Shown piece by piece: positions 38,324 through 45,991 of a stretch of 64,000 bases of DNA. Position numbers and translations under genes: made by a program. How positions within the stretch are numbered: position 1 is the first letter of the stretch; each line of letters begins with the position of its first letter. The notes under the pieces are model-generated. The model was not told the origin of the DNA and made no database searches. It saw nothing but the letters and a program-made list of their open reading frames with translations. Origin of the DNA: Pyxidicoccus caerfyrddinensis (lineage in GTDB: Bacteria; Myxococcota; Myxococcia; Myxococcales; Myxococcaceae). The stretch is taken from assembly GCF_010894405.1 (NCBI RefSeq), contig NZ_JAAIYA010000006.1, forward strand, positions 310,001 through 374,000. Direction: 5' to 3'.

Positions 38324-39760
38324 CTATCCGCCGTCCGCGCGGTGTGTGGGACCCGAAGTGGCGGGACGCGGGGGCCCGTAGGCGGGCACGTAGCACGCGC
38401 CCCGGTACACATAGGCGCCGTCGTCACAGTCGTTCATGTCTGTGATTGACAGCTTCCTCCAGCAGCCGCCATTGATGGCCACCTGCTGCCTGCCGAGACA
38501 GCGGCCCTTGGCATCCGGGCGGCGCTGCCCGGGTACGGGGCTGGGGGGCAGGTTCTCGGAAACCGCCGACCACACGGAGGGCGCTCCCTCAGGCGCTTCT
38601 GGGGCTGTCAGGGCGGAGTCTCCCACCGCCACGGTGCCTCCATCCTTCGAGGCGTCCTCCTCCGCGAGCAGCCTTGTCACGGGCGTCTCGGCGGCCAGGG
38701 CGCTCAGCAGTCCTGCGGCGCACAGTGCCAGTGCGCCTCCCAGTCTCGCGGCGGTGAACCCGTACCGCCTCGCCGCGCGAGGAGGTGGCCGCACGGTGAC
38801 GCGCTGGAGAGGAGGGAAGAGTCCCGCGGGCCGGGGCTCGTCTCCCGTGAAGAGGGGCGCATCCGCCTCGGGCCCCGCCTTCCATGCGGCCTGCTCCAGC
38901 GCTTCCGCCACGTCGCGCGCACTCCCCCGCGCTTCGGGGTCGGGCGAGAGCATCCGCGACACCTGGGCGCTCAGCTCCTCGGCGCAGCGGACATTGCACA
39001 CTCGCGGGAGCCAGGCGCTCCGCGCTTCCGTGCGCCAGAGCCAGGCGTCCTTGTCATCCGGGTGGGTCGAAGGAGGGTACTTCCCGGTAATCAGCCGGAA
39101 GGCGGTGACGCCCAGGGCGAAGACGTCATCGGTGGGCCCTGGCGCATACGGAACGGCCGGGGGCCTGCGGGAGCGGAGGGCGAAACGCCAGGCCTCGGGC
39201 GCGCGGTAGGCCGAGGTACCGGGAGGAAACGGCTGCCACGTCAGCGTGGCGGCGCCCAGGTGGTGTCCGGAGCCGAAGTCCATGAGGAAGGGCTGGCCGT
39301 CCGCGCGCCGGACGCGCACGTTTTCGCCCTTCACATCACGGTGGAGACCTCCCGCCGCATGGGTGGCCTCCAGGGCCCGAGCCAGCCGCGCGAGGACCTG
39401 AAGCACCTGCCGTGAAGAAGGACGCTGCGCTCGCGCCCAGTCATAGAGCGTTGCGCCCTCGACCAGCTCCATGACCAGCCAGGCGTAGGATGCTCCCTCT
39501 CGGCCTTGCCATTGGCCGTGGTCCAGCAGGCGGGGGACGGCGGGGTGGTGGAGACGGGAGAGCAGCTCGGCTTCCCGCGCGAAGCGCGCATCCCCGGGGT
39601 ACAGGGCCAGCTTGAGGGCCACGAAGCCCGCCGCCTCCCCCGGCCCCACGGCGCGATAGACGACTCCGTAGGCGCCCCGGCCGTGCGGCTCCACCACACG
39701 CCACGGCCCGATATGCGTCCCGGAGGGCAGACTTGCCGGATTCAGGTGGCCTGGTTCCAT
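38324..39760 (-). CDS. Ser/Thr protein kinase with transmembrane tail
   Basis: A 478-residue Hanks-type kinase. P-loop GRGAYGVVY (27-35), VALK Lys50, HRD (140-142) with KGEN, DFG (161-163) and APE in RAPEAWRF. A membrane helix at about 343-361 precedes a roughly 115-residue extracytoplasmic tail with five Cys, ending GGCWRKLSITDMNDCDDGAY, a motif seen at the C-terminus of several myxobacterial kinases. A strong hairpin lies in its 5' leader (39779-39800). Start ATG 39760. Confidence 0.92.
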   Translation of the reverse strand: MEPGHLNPASLPSGTHIGPWRVVEPHGRGAYGVVYRAVGPGEAAGFVALKLALYPGDARFAREAELLSRLHHPAVPRLLDHGQWQGREGASYAWLVMELVEGATLYDWARAQRPSSRQVLQVLARLARALEATHAAGGLHRDVKGENVRVRRADGQPFLMDFGSGHHLGAATLTWQPFPPGTSAYRAPEAWRFALRSRRPPAVPYAPGPTDDVFALGVTAFRLITGKYPPSTHPDDKDAWLWRTEARSAWLPRVCNVRCAEELSAQVSRMLSPDPEARGSARDVAEALEQAAWKAGPEADAPLFTGDEPRPAGLFPPLQRVTVRPPPRAARRYGFTAARLGGALALCAAGLLSALAAETPVTRLLAEEDASKDGGTVAVGDSALTAPEAPEGAPSVWSAVSENLPPSPVPGQRRPDAKGRCLGRQQVAINGGCWRKLSITDMNDCDDGAYVYRGACYVPAYGPPRPATSGPTHRADGG

Positions 39761-39778
39761 GAAGTGCCTCGTGAGGAG

Positions 39779-39800
39779 GTACGCGGTCTGCTCCGCGTAC
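39779..39800 (-). promoter_or_regulatory. hairpin in the 5' leader of the kinase gene
   Basis: GTACGCGG / CCGCGTAC, a perfect 8-bp stem with six-base loop, 19 bases upstream of the start at 39760. Outside it CTCGTG (39769-39774) pairs with CACGAG (39801-39806), leaving a five-base bulge. It could mask translation initiation, serve as an attenuator, or be an operator. Confidence 0.45.
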
Positions 39801-39833
39801 CACGAGACTGCTCGCGGGGTCGGCAGGTTCCAA

Positions 39834-39889
39834 CTCGAGCCTCAAGCGGAGGGCCTGCTCGCCATCGACACCGCCGGCTGCACCCGGCC
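39834..39889. repeat. 56-bp dispersed repeat, copy A
   Basis: Identical at 51 of 56 positions, by hand alignment, to 44025-44080. It begins CTCGAG and ends ACCCGGCC; the core GAGGGCCTGCTCGCCATC is exact. It lies 73 bp upstream of the kinase start at 39760, in the same orientation relative to the gene as copy B. Confidence 0.7.
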
Positions 39890-39910
39890 ACAGTGACGCC
39901 GAGCCGTTCT

Positions 39911-40879
39911 TCAGCGCGCCTCAATGCGTTCGATTGCTCGCGTTGCGTCCGCCCCCATCGCTGGGTGCGTCTTCATCGCGCGCAGCGCATCCAGCGCTCC
40001 CGATGCCTCACCACCCATGAGCCCGAGCGTGATGATCGCAAGCTGGCGTCGTGCCACGGCCGCGGAGTCATCTCCAATGAAGGCCGCCAGCGCGGCCGCA
40101 CTGATGGGGCCTCCACTTCGCAGCGCGAGCCAGATGGATTCCGTGTCACCGAGCTTCCGTGCGAGCGGCGCGTAGTCGGGTACATATTCCGGAGCCAGGA
40201 CACGCCCTTTCGGCGAGAAGTGAATGAGTCGTTGATTCACCTCGAGCTCCAGCACGCTGAAGTCTCCCCCTGGACGTTCGAGGCGCCGGGTGATGACGAA
40301 AACCGACGGTGACGGAATCGACTTCGTGTCGAGGAACACCACGTAGCGGCGCTGCGCATCGTCGAGTGACAGGCTGTGCGAAGTCCGCCGTGCCTCGGTC
40401 ACCGCCAACCGCTCATCGAGCGTCCGTGGGTACGAGATGCGTGTCGCGGGATTTTCTTTCGGCGGAGGTTGGGCGACCTGCTCTTGCGCCAGCTTCAAAG
40501 CCTGCTCTGGCCCGAAGAAATCGCCAGACTCGTCGCCGTACGCAATGCCGTCGGTGAGCGAAGCGAGCACACCCCACACGGCCACCGCACTCGCGAGCTG
40601 ATTCGGGTCGGTTCTCGTCACGAGTGAAACGACGAGCTCCTGCTTCGCCACGCGCTTGCGGACCTTCGCCTCCAGCTCCGCATCAGCAATCGACTCGACC
40701 AGCCATTCGAAGCCCGCGGCGTAACCCTGGAACGTCGCCGGCCAGAACCCACTGTCGTCGCGAGTGTTCCACTTGGGGTCGAGTCGGAGGGCGATCTTCG
40801 CCTTCCCGAGCGCCTCATTGAGTTGGGCCGCGGTCGGCAGTCGCCCTGTGCGCAGAAAGACGGAGTGGGTGACGGACAT
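39911..40879 (-). CDS. hypothetical protein
   Basis: A 322-residue soluble protein starting at ATG 40879, with GGAGAA upstream; an earlier GTG at 40918 is less likely. Residues 5-90 (VFLRTGRLPTAAQLNEALGK; ATFQGYAAGFEWLVESI) are alpha/beta, residues about 90-125 carry AVAVWGVLASLTDGIAYGDE, and the last 60 residues form short HEAT-like helices (RRQLAIITLGLMGGEASGAL). No catalytic motif and no signal peptide. It lies downstream of, and on the same strand as, the GyrB-like gene with a 92-bp gap. Codon use is somewhat less GC-biased than in the neighbours. Function unknown. Confidence 0.65.
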   Translation of the reverse strand: MSVTHSVFLRTGRLPTAAQLNEALGKAKIALRLDPKWNTRDDSGFWPATFQGYAAGFEWLVESIADAELEAKVRKRVAKQELVVSLVTRTDPNQLASAVAVWGVLASLTDGIAYGDESGDFFGPEQALKLAQEQVAQPPPKENPATRISYPRTLDERLAVTEARRTSHSLSLDDAQRRYVVFLDTKSIPSPSVFVITRRLERPGGDFSVLELEVNQRLIHFSPKGRVLAPEYVPDYAPLARKLGDTESIWLALRSGGPISAAALAAFIGDDSAAVARRQLAIITLGLMGGEASGALDALRAMKTHPAMGADATRAIERIEAR

Positions 40880-40971
40880 GCTCGGGTTTTCTCCTTGGAC
40901 TCCGGAACCTGTCAACACGGATGAGACAGTGGGTTCATGAGATGAGAGCCCATCTCAGAATGGGTGTGGAT

Positions 40972-42108
40972 TCAGTCTCGCCGCCGACGCCTCGCCACGA
41001 CGGCGGGCATCGGCCGGCGCCGCCCGTGCTCCATGAGCCAGGGCGTCAGCGGGTGCTCCCGCAGGGCCTCCACCATCCGCGGGAGGAGCTGGTCGCGCAC
41101 GGCGTGCGCGAGGTCTTCGACGTCGAGCCGGTCCTCGGTGGGCCACCAGTACGCCGTCATCGTCCCGGGGCCCTCCTGGGCGATGATGGCCCGCAGCCCG
41201 CGCTCGAGACTCGTCCTGGAGAACGCGCGGGCCTGCGCACCCGTGAGCACCGAGAGGGCCTCCTGGAGGGCCAGGAAGACGCCGTCCACGTGCACGCCGT
41301 GCCTGCGCGTGCGCACCGATTTGACATACGAGTACACGCCGCCCTCGGCTTCACACCACTGGAGCGCGCACCGGACGCGGAAGCCGTCCCACGGGACGTC
41401 GAAGGCCAGCGGCTCGGGATGATGGAGCGGCACGTCCCCGGTGAGCTCCCGGAGCCGCTCAATGATGCCTCCGGCGCAGTGCAGCCGCGTGCTCTCTCCC
41501 GTCCGGTGGTCCGTGAAGAGGACGCGCAGCCCGGGAGCGAGGAACGCCATTTCGCGGCAGCGGCGCGAGAGCTTCTTCGCGTCGAACGTCGTCGTGTCGA
41601 AGAGGGTGGCGTCAGGGACGAGGCGGATGCGGATGCCCTTCTCGGCCGCGATGGGCAGCGGCTCCGCCGGCTGGACCTCCCGGGGCTTTCCCACGGGACG
41701 GCCCTCGATTCCAGACAGGTGCCACTGACGCGCTCCGTCCCACGTGTCCACCTCGTAGCGGGACGAGAGCGCGAGGGCGACGGGCATGCTGACGCCCCAG
41801 CCCCAATCATCCAGCATGCTGTCCCAGCCCAGCTTCAATTCCATCCACCGCGAGGACTTCTGCCCGGTGCGTCCCAGCACCGCCTCGGCCAGCTCCGCCG
41901 GGGACGCGGAGCGTCCGGTGGAGAAGACGGAGAGGGCGCCATCCGCGCCAACCTCCAGCGTGAAGTCCCGGCAGGTCCCCCGTCGCGCATCCGACCAGGC
42001 CCCGTCCAGCATGGAGCAGGCGAGCTGGTGCAGCCCATTGGCGCCCGTGTCCCCGACGACGCGCCCCGGCTCCATGCGGTTGGCCAGGATGTTGAAGTGG
42101 TCCGACAC
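40972..42108 (-). CDS. degenerate GyrB-like ATPase/transducer protein without TOPRIM
   Basis: A 378-residue protein starting at GTG 42108 with GGAGGGCAAC upstream. It aligns along its length with the GyrB/ParE ATPase and transducer domains: EPGRVVGDTGANGLHQ matches RPGMYIGDTDDGTGLHH; WGWGVSMPVALALSS matches HGVGVSVVNALS; later segments match KRLRELSFLNSG, EGGI, VALQW and GGTHLAGF. The ATP-site residues are lost: the positions of E. coli E42, N46 and D73 (EVVDN, DDGRG) read CSMLDG and STGRS, and the GGLHG loop reads DDWGW. The protein ends where TOPRIM would begin. It is probably not a working gyrase subunit; it could be a regulatory or partner protein. Confidence 0.75.
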   Translation of the reverse strand: MSDHFNILANRMEPGRVVGDTGANGLHQLACSMLDGAWSDARRGTCRDFTLEVGADGALSVFSTGRSASPAELAEAVLGRTGQKSSRWMELKLGWDSMLDDWGWGVSMPVALALSSRYEVDTWDGARQWHLSGIEGRPVGKPREVQPAEPLPIAAEKGIRIRLVPDATLFDTTTFDAKKLSRRCREMAFLAPGLRVLFTDHRTGESTRLHCAGGIIERLRELTGDVPLHHPEPLAFDVPWDGFRVRCALQWCEAEGGVYSYVKSVRTRRHGVHVDGVFLALQEALSVLTGAQARAFSRTSLERGLRAIIAQEGPGTMTAYWWPTEDRLDVEDLAHAVRDQLLPRMVEALREHPLTPWLMEHGRRRPMPAVVARRRRRD

Positions 42109-42378
42109 GTTGCCCTCCGTGACCCGCGTTCCTTCCTGATGCCAGTCTACCCGCCGGTCGGCCGGCCACCTTCGCTGGTGTGCGCCTGGCTGGAGCGCTG
42201 GCTCCGCGGCCAGTCCGTGTAGGGAACAGTGCCGCGAGACGGCTACGACAACGGTGGCCGGACTCCCTCATCTCCATTGCACATGCAACACGCATGACGG
42301 AAAGCGCGGGCGTCGCTGGCGTCCAGGTCGGAGGGACACGCAAAATCAATCGTCCCCCTTCCGACAGGAGACACGACG

Positions 42379-42678
42379 ATGATGCGTCTTTCGCTGAAGA
42401 AGTCGTCCCTCGCCGCCCTCTGCGCCACCTCGCTGCTCGCCGGCTGCGGCGGCGCGCCTCAGGAAAGCAACGAACCGGAGACGCCGCGGTCCGGACAGGT
42501 CACCGCGCAGCAGTACCCGGACTGCGACCCGGCCTACGACTGCTCCGTCCCAACTCAGTACGTGGCCTGCTTGGACGGGATGATCATGTTCGCCTGGGCC
42601 ACGCCCGAAGGCGGCTACTGCATCCAGCGTGGCGTCTGTGCCAGCCACGGCGGCCCCACCGTCTGTCCGTTCGAATAG
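42379..42678 (+). CDS. small Cys-containing lipoprotein
   Basis: A 99-residue predicted lipoprotein. CAGGAGA lies before a double ATG (42379 and 42382). The signal peptide ends in SLLAGC. The mature part is short, with six further Cys (DCDPAYDCSVP; YVACLDG; GYCIQRGVCASHG; TVCPFE) suited to a small disulphide-bonded domain. It belongs to the group of unrelated small Cys-rich lipoproteins in this window. Function unknown. Confidence 0.65.
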   Translation: MMRLSLKKSSLAALCATSLLAGCGGAPQESNEPETPRSGQVTAQQYPDCDPAYDCSVPTQYVACLDGMIMFAWATPEGGYCIQRGVCASHGGPTVCPFE

Positions 42679-42712
42679 ACGCAGGGCGCCGCTTCGTTCG
42701 AGGATCCGGCCC

Positions 42713-43279
42713 ATGGGCTTCGAATACGTGATTGCCGGTCGACGTGCGCTCCCTCCTCACGAGGGAGCGTGGGTCTACGAGCTCGAACACGACGAGGACG
42801 GGGACGAGGACGACGAGGACGACGAGGACGACGAGGACGACGAGGACGACGAGTTCAGGGATCGGTTCGACGAAGGCTCGCTGCAGTCCTGCGAGATATT
42901 GCCCAAGGGCAACGATGAGTTCCTCGCCGAGGTCGAGCGCCTGGTGGGCTTCGTGCCCGCGGTCGTTATCGCGATCGATCCTGCGGCATGGGAGGTGAGT
43001 ACCCTTGTCGCGGAGGTGCTGGCGGAAGCGCTCGACGGCGTCATGTACTGCGACGGAACGGTGAACGAGTTCGGTCTGGAATATGTGCCAACGGCGGCCG
43101 CGTCGGCTGTGTCCACGATCGATGAGCTGGAGGCGCGAATCTTCGCCGCCTACGAGGATCCCAAGCCGTACGTCACCCGCAGGGCGGAGCGCTGGGCGGC
43201 CAGACAGGCCGAAGCCGATGCGCGCGATCCGGTCGGAGCCGCGAAACGAGCTGCGGAAAACGACTGGGGAGATGTCTGA
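42713..43279 (+). CDS. hypothetical protein with poly-acidic repeat
   Basis: A 188-residue cytoplasmic protein; ATG 42713 begins MGFEYVIAGRRALPPHEGAW. Residues 27-47 are a run of 21 positions, all Asp/Glu but one Gly, encoded by a nine-base tandem repeat. The rest is alpha/beta (EVERLVGFVPAVVIAIDPAAW; LVAEVLAEALDGVMYCDGTV) with a charged helical end. Acidic runs of this kind can bind basic proteins or metals, or mimic DNA. I recognise no family. It starts 34 bp after the lipoprotein stop. Confidence 0.6.
   Translation: MGFEYVIAGRRALPPHEGAWVYELEHDEDGDEDDEDDEDDEDDEDDEFRDRFDEGSLQSCEILPKGNDEFLAEVERLVGFVPAVVIAIDPAAWEVSTLVAEVLAEALDGVMYCDGTVNEFGLEYVPTAAASAVSTIDELEARIFAAYEDPKPYVTRRAERWAARQAEADARDPVGAAKRAAENDWGDV
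42791..42853 (+). repeat. nine-base tandem repeat (GACGAGGAC-type), seven units
   Basis: Sixty-three bases of GAC/GAG codons, in phase with the gene, giving DED repeats; one unit carries a GGG codon. Purely repetitive and multiple of three, so copy number could change by slippage without breaking the frame. Confidence 0.85.
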
Positions 43280-43358
43280 CCCAACGCAGGGCGCGCGCCG
43301 CCTGACCGAGCCGTGCTCCAGGGGTTCAGAGTCCGGCAGGCCTCCGGTGATGGTGGGG

Positions 43359-44018
43359 CTACGCCGTCAGCGAGACGTCGAGCGGCTCGAGCTGCGCTGT
43401 GAGGACGGGCATCGGTGTCACGGCGCCACCGAGGCGTGCGTAGACCTTGCGCCGGGTCGCAATCGGGAGCCCGTTGACCGTCTTGTATTCCGACGTGAAG
43501 TGCGCGCCAGTCGCCCAGGCGCCGACGACGTCGGCCCTGTAGTCATGGCGCAGGAGCAGCCCGTCGCGGTCGAAATAGAACTTCTGTCGCGGGCTGTGTG
43601 TGTGGATTTGCTCCGGAAAGAGGGCGCTGATTTCGAAGCCCTCGCGGGTCTCCACGGTGGTGGTGCTCAGCTCGCGCAGCAGGAACGGAATGCTGAGGTA
43701 GGTCGTGATGGCGTAGCCAAAGAAGTAGACCGCATCGGCGCTGCTCCACCGGCGGTACTTTCGAAAGCCCTCGAAGGTGCGACGGTACGCGTCCTGGCCG
43801 TCCACACGCCCCGCGCTGAAGGTGCCCAGGCCCTCGAACTCGGCGCGGAACTGCTTCGGATACACCCGGACGAGCCCTGGGGTGGGGAAGGTCCTGCCCA
43901 GTCCCTTCATCGCCGGGAGTGGCCCTCCGAGCGCGAGCATCCGGAGTGTCACGCAATCCAGCCGCCGCCAGAGCGAGTCACCTCCGTACCGGGCAATCGC
44001 CTTGTCGAGTGGAGTCAT
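43359..44018 (-). CDS. hypothetical protein, LolA-like by appearance
   Basis: A 219-residue protein from ATG 44018, with GAGG six bases upstream. The sequence begins MTPLDKAIARYGGDSLWRRL and then alternates beta-strands rich in Tyr, Arg and Phe (RVYPKQFRAEFEGLG; RQKFYFDRDGLLLRHDYRAD), as in LolA-type single-sheet lipid carriers, but without a signal peptide. No known family. The 56-bp repeat copy B ends seven bases upstream of the start. Confidence 0.65.
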   Translation of the reverse strand: MTPLDKAIARYGGDSLWRRLDCVTLRMLALGGPLPAMKGLGRTFPTPGLVRVYPKQFRAEFEGLGTFSAGRVDGQDAYRRTFEGFRKYRRWSSADAVYFFGYAITTYLSIPFLLRELSTTTVETREGFEISALFPEQIHTHSPRQKFYFDRDGLLLRHDYRADVVGAWATGAHFTSEYKTVNGLPIATRRKVYARLGGAVTPMPVLTAQLEPLDVSLTA

Positions 44019-44024
44019 CGCATC

Positions 44025-44080
44025 CTCGAGTCTCACGGGGAGGGCCTGCTCGCCATCGACACCTCCGGCTGTACCCGGCC
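44025..44080. repeat. 56-bp dispersed repeat, copy B
   Basis: Second copy of the element at 39834-39889, 51 of 56 bases identical. It lies directly upstream of the gene that starts at 44018 on the minus strand, so both copies are 5' of a minus-strand gene. Confidence 0.7.
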
Positions 44081-44185
44081 GTAGGGAGCATGGGGGAGAT
44101 GGAAGGGCTGTTGAGGGGGGCGGGCTGGAGTGCAGGGGCCGAGGAGGGCCGCTGACACTCTCCGAGCCGCTCCGCACGCTCCTGC

Positions 44186-45757
44186 TCAGGGCTCCAGCTC
44201 CGGCGGCTGGCATGACTCGCGCCCGAGCGCCGCGAGGCGGCTTCGCAGCACCTTCTCCAGCTCGGGCTGGCGGTGCTCCTGGAGCAGGTCGATGGCACGC
44301 CGCTCGGCCAGGATGGCCTCTGCGCAGGCGCCGACGCCCGCGGAGGCCATGGCATAGGTGTCCAGCACATGGGGGCTCCAGGGCGCCAGCGAGACCGCCC
44401 GCTTCGCGATGGGGAGCGCCTCCGCGAAGCGCCCCTCGGTGACGAGCATCCACGCCAGCCTGTTCGCCGCGCTCACGTGCCGCGGAGCGAGCGCCAGGGC
44501 CTTCCGCAAGGCTTCCTCCCGCTCGTTCCGCGAGGCCGCGTCGCGAGGCAGCGAGGTGGCCAGCAGCAGCCACGCGGCGCTCTCGTCGGGATGGGCAGCC
44601 ACCGCCGCGCGGGCAATTCCGGCCCGCTCGTGCTCGGGCGCGATGGCTGCCTTCGTGCGCAGGGCCAGCACCCCCTGGGGCTCCAACCGGATGGCCTCGG
44701 TGAGCTCGGCCTTCGCCAGCTTCTCCCTCGTCTGCGCGCGAGTCTGCTGCTCGGCCATGCCCGCGGCCATCGCCGCCAGCTTCGACCGGGTGGCATGGAC
44801 CTCGGCATCCTCCAGCGGCCGCTCCGCGAAGCTCGAGCTCACCGGAGGCACCTGGACCGTGAGCTCCTGGTAGGAGCCCCGCTTCAGGTACTCCAGCAAC
44901 ACGGAGTCCAGCGAGCGGGCATACAGGTCCGGAAGCGTCGCCCGGAGGGACGAGTCGGGGTCGTCTCCCTGCGCGAGCTGGGCCTGGTAGTCGGCGAAGG
45001 CCTCCGAGCGGGTGTTGTAGAGCCAGTGCACCAGCAGCCAGCTCCCGGAGTACCGGCCGGCCATCACCAGGTCCGTGTCCGACTCGCTCGACGAATCCCA
45101 CGCGAGCACATCGCTCATCGTCCAGTCGTCCCGCAGCAGCCCGCGCTCCGACGCGTCCAGGAGGAGCTTCATCTGGGACGTGGCCTCCAGGTGCGGCGTG
45201 CCCAGCACGGCCGTCTTCCCGTCCTCCGACAGGTGCAGCGTTTCCAGGAACTGGGCCAGCCCCTCGGCCAGCCAGCGCGGCTGGCGGATGAGGACGTAAG
45301 TGCTCAGGTGATGGGCCAGCTCATGCTTCAGCGCGGACGAGGAGATGTCCGACAGCCCCGTGAAGCGGCGCTGCCACGTGTCGGGCGAGCCGTGCAGGAC
45401 GATGACCGGCTCGTTGTCGTCCTTCAGGAAGAAGGCCTCCAGCCGCCGGGGGAAGAGGCCCTCGAACTCGGAGCTGTCCGCGAGGACGATGACGGAGACC
45501 TTCACCATCTCCTTGCGGAGCGCGGCGGGCCAGGCGGCGGCGAGGATGGCCACGTGCGTCCGCTCCAGGTAGCCCATGGCCTTGCGCGCCTCGTCGGCCG
45601 GCAGGTCCGTGTGCAGGGTGTAGCGCTCGCTGTCCAGCTCCATCCACTCGCGCCCCCCTTCTCCAGGGCACCGGGTGAAGCGGGGGCCCGCGACGCAGGC
45701 GACGTTCGACACGACCAGGACGCCGAGCAGCGCGCCCATCCAGACACTCTGACGCAT
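44186..45757 (-). CDS. gluzincin-type metallopeptidase lipoprotein with TPR tail
   Basis: A 523-residue exported protein. From ATG 45757 a signal peptide ends at SNVAC (C21), with GGGGGGAG upstream. The peptidase-MA/DUF1570-like domain (about 40-300) has KHELAHH (H145, E146, H149) and WLAEGLA with E165 as the probable third zinc ligand. The C-terminal half (about 370-520) holds TPR-like helices (LLATSLPRDAASRNEREEAL; ALAPRHVSAANRLAWMLV). Probably anchored in the envelope; substrate unknown. Confidence 0.8.
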   Translation of the reverse strand: MRQSVWMGALLGVLVVSNVACVAGPRFTRCPGEGGREWMELDSERYTLHTDLPADEARKAMGYLERTHVAILAAAWPAALRKEMVKVSVIVLADSSEFEGLFPRRLEAFFLKDDNEPVIVLHGSPDTWQRRFTGLSDISSSALKHELAHHLSTYVLIRQPRWLAEGLAQFLETLHLSEDGKTAVLGTPHLEATSQMKLLLDASERGLLRDDWTMSDVLAWDSSSESDTDLVMAGRYSGSWLLVHWLYNTRSEAFADYQAQLAQGDDPDSSLRATLPDLYARSLDSVLLEYLKRGSYQELTVQVPPVSSSFAERPLEDAEVHATRSKLAAMAAGMAEQQTRAQTREKLAKAELTEAIRLEPQGVLALRTKAAIAPEHERAGIARAAVAAHPDESAAWLLLATSLPRDAASRNEREEALRKALALAPRHVSAANRLAWMLVTEGRFAEALPIAKRAVSLAPWSPHVLDTYAMASAGVGACAEAILAERRAIDLLQEHRQPELEKVLRSRLAALGRESCQPPELEP

Positions 45758-45991
45758 GACAGGCACTCCCCCCGGAGTCACCGGCTCCGGCCTGCGAGTG
45801 ATTGCGCCTGGCAGTCTACCCGCACGTGCCGGGGTTGGGCACTGTGCCTTCAGTCGGTGAACGACCCGGGCTCCTTGCTGAAGCCCGCCTTCGCATGGCG
45901 AGCCCGCCGCTCGGCGCGGGAGGCCTGCTCGAGCGAGGCGACAACATCCCTGATACAGGGGGGCCCCACCAGCGCCGCTGCGCACCCGCCA

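Noticed and set aside
42791..42853. Short direct repeats as a CRISPR array
   Set aside because: Units are nine bases, contiguous and in frame with a gene, with no spacers.
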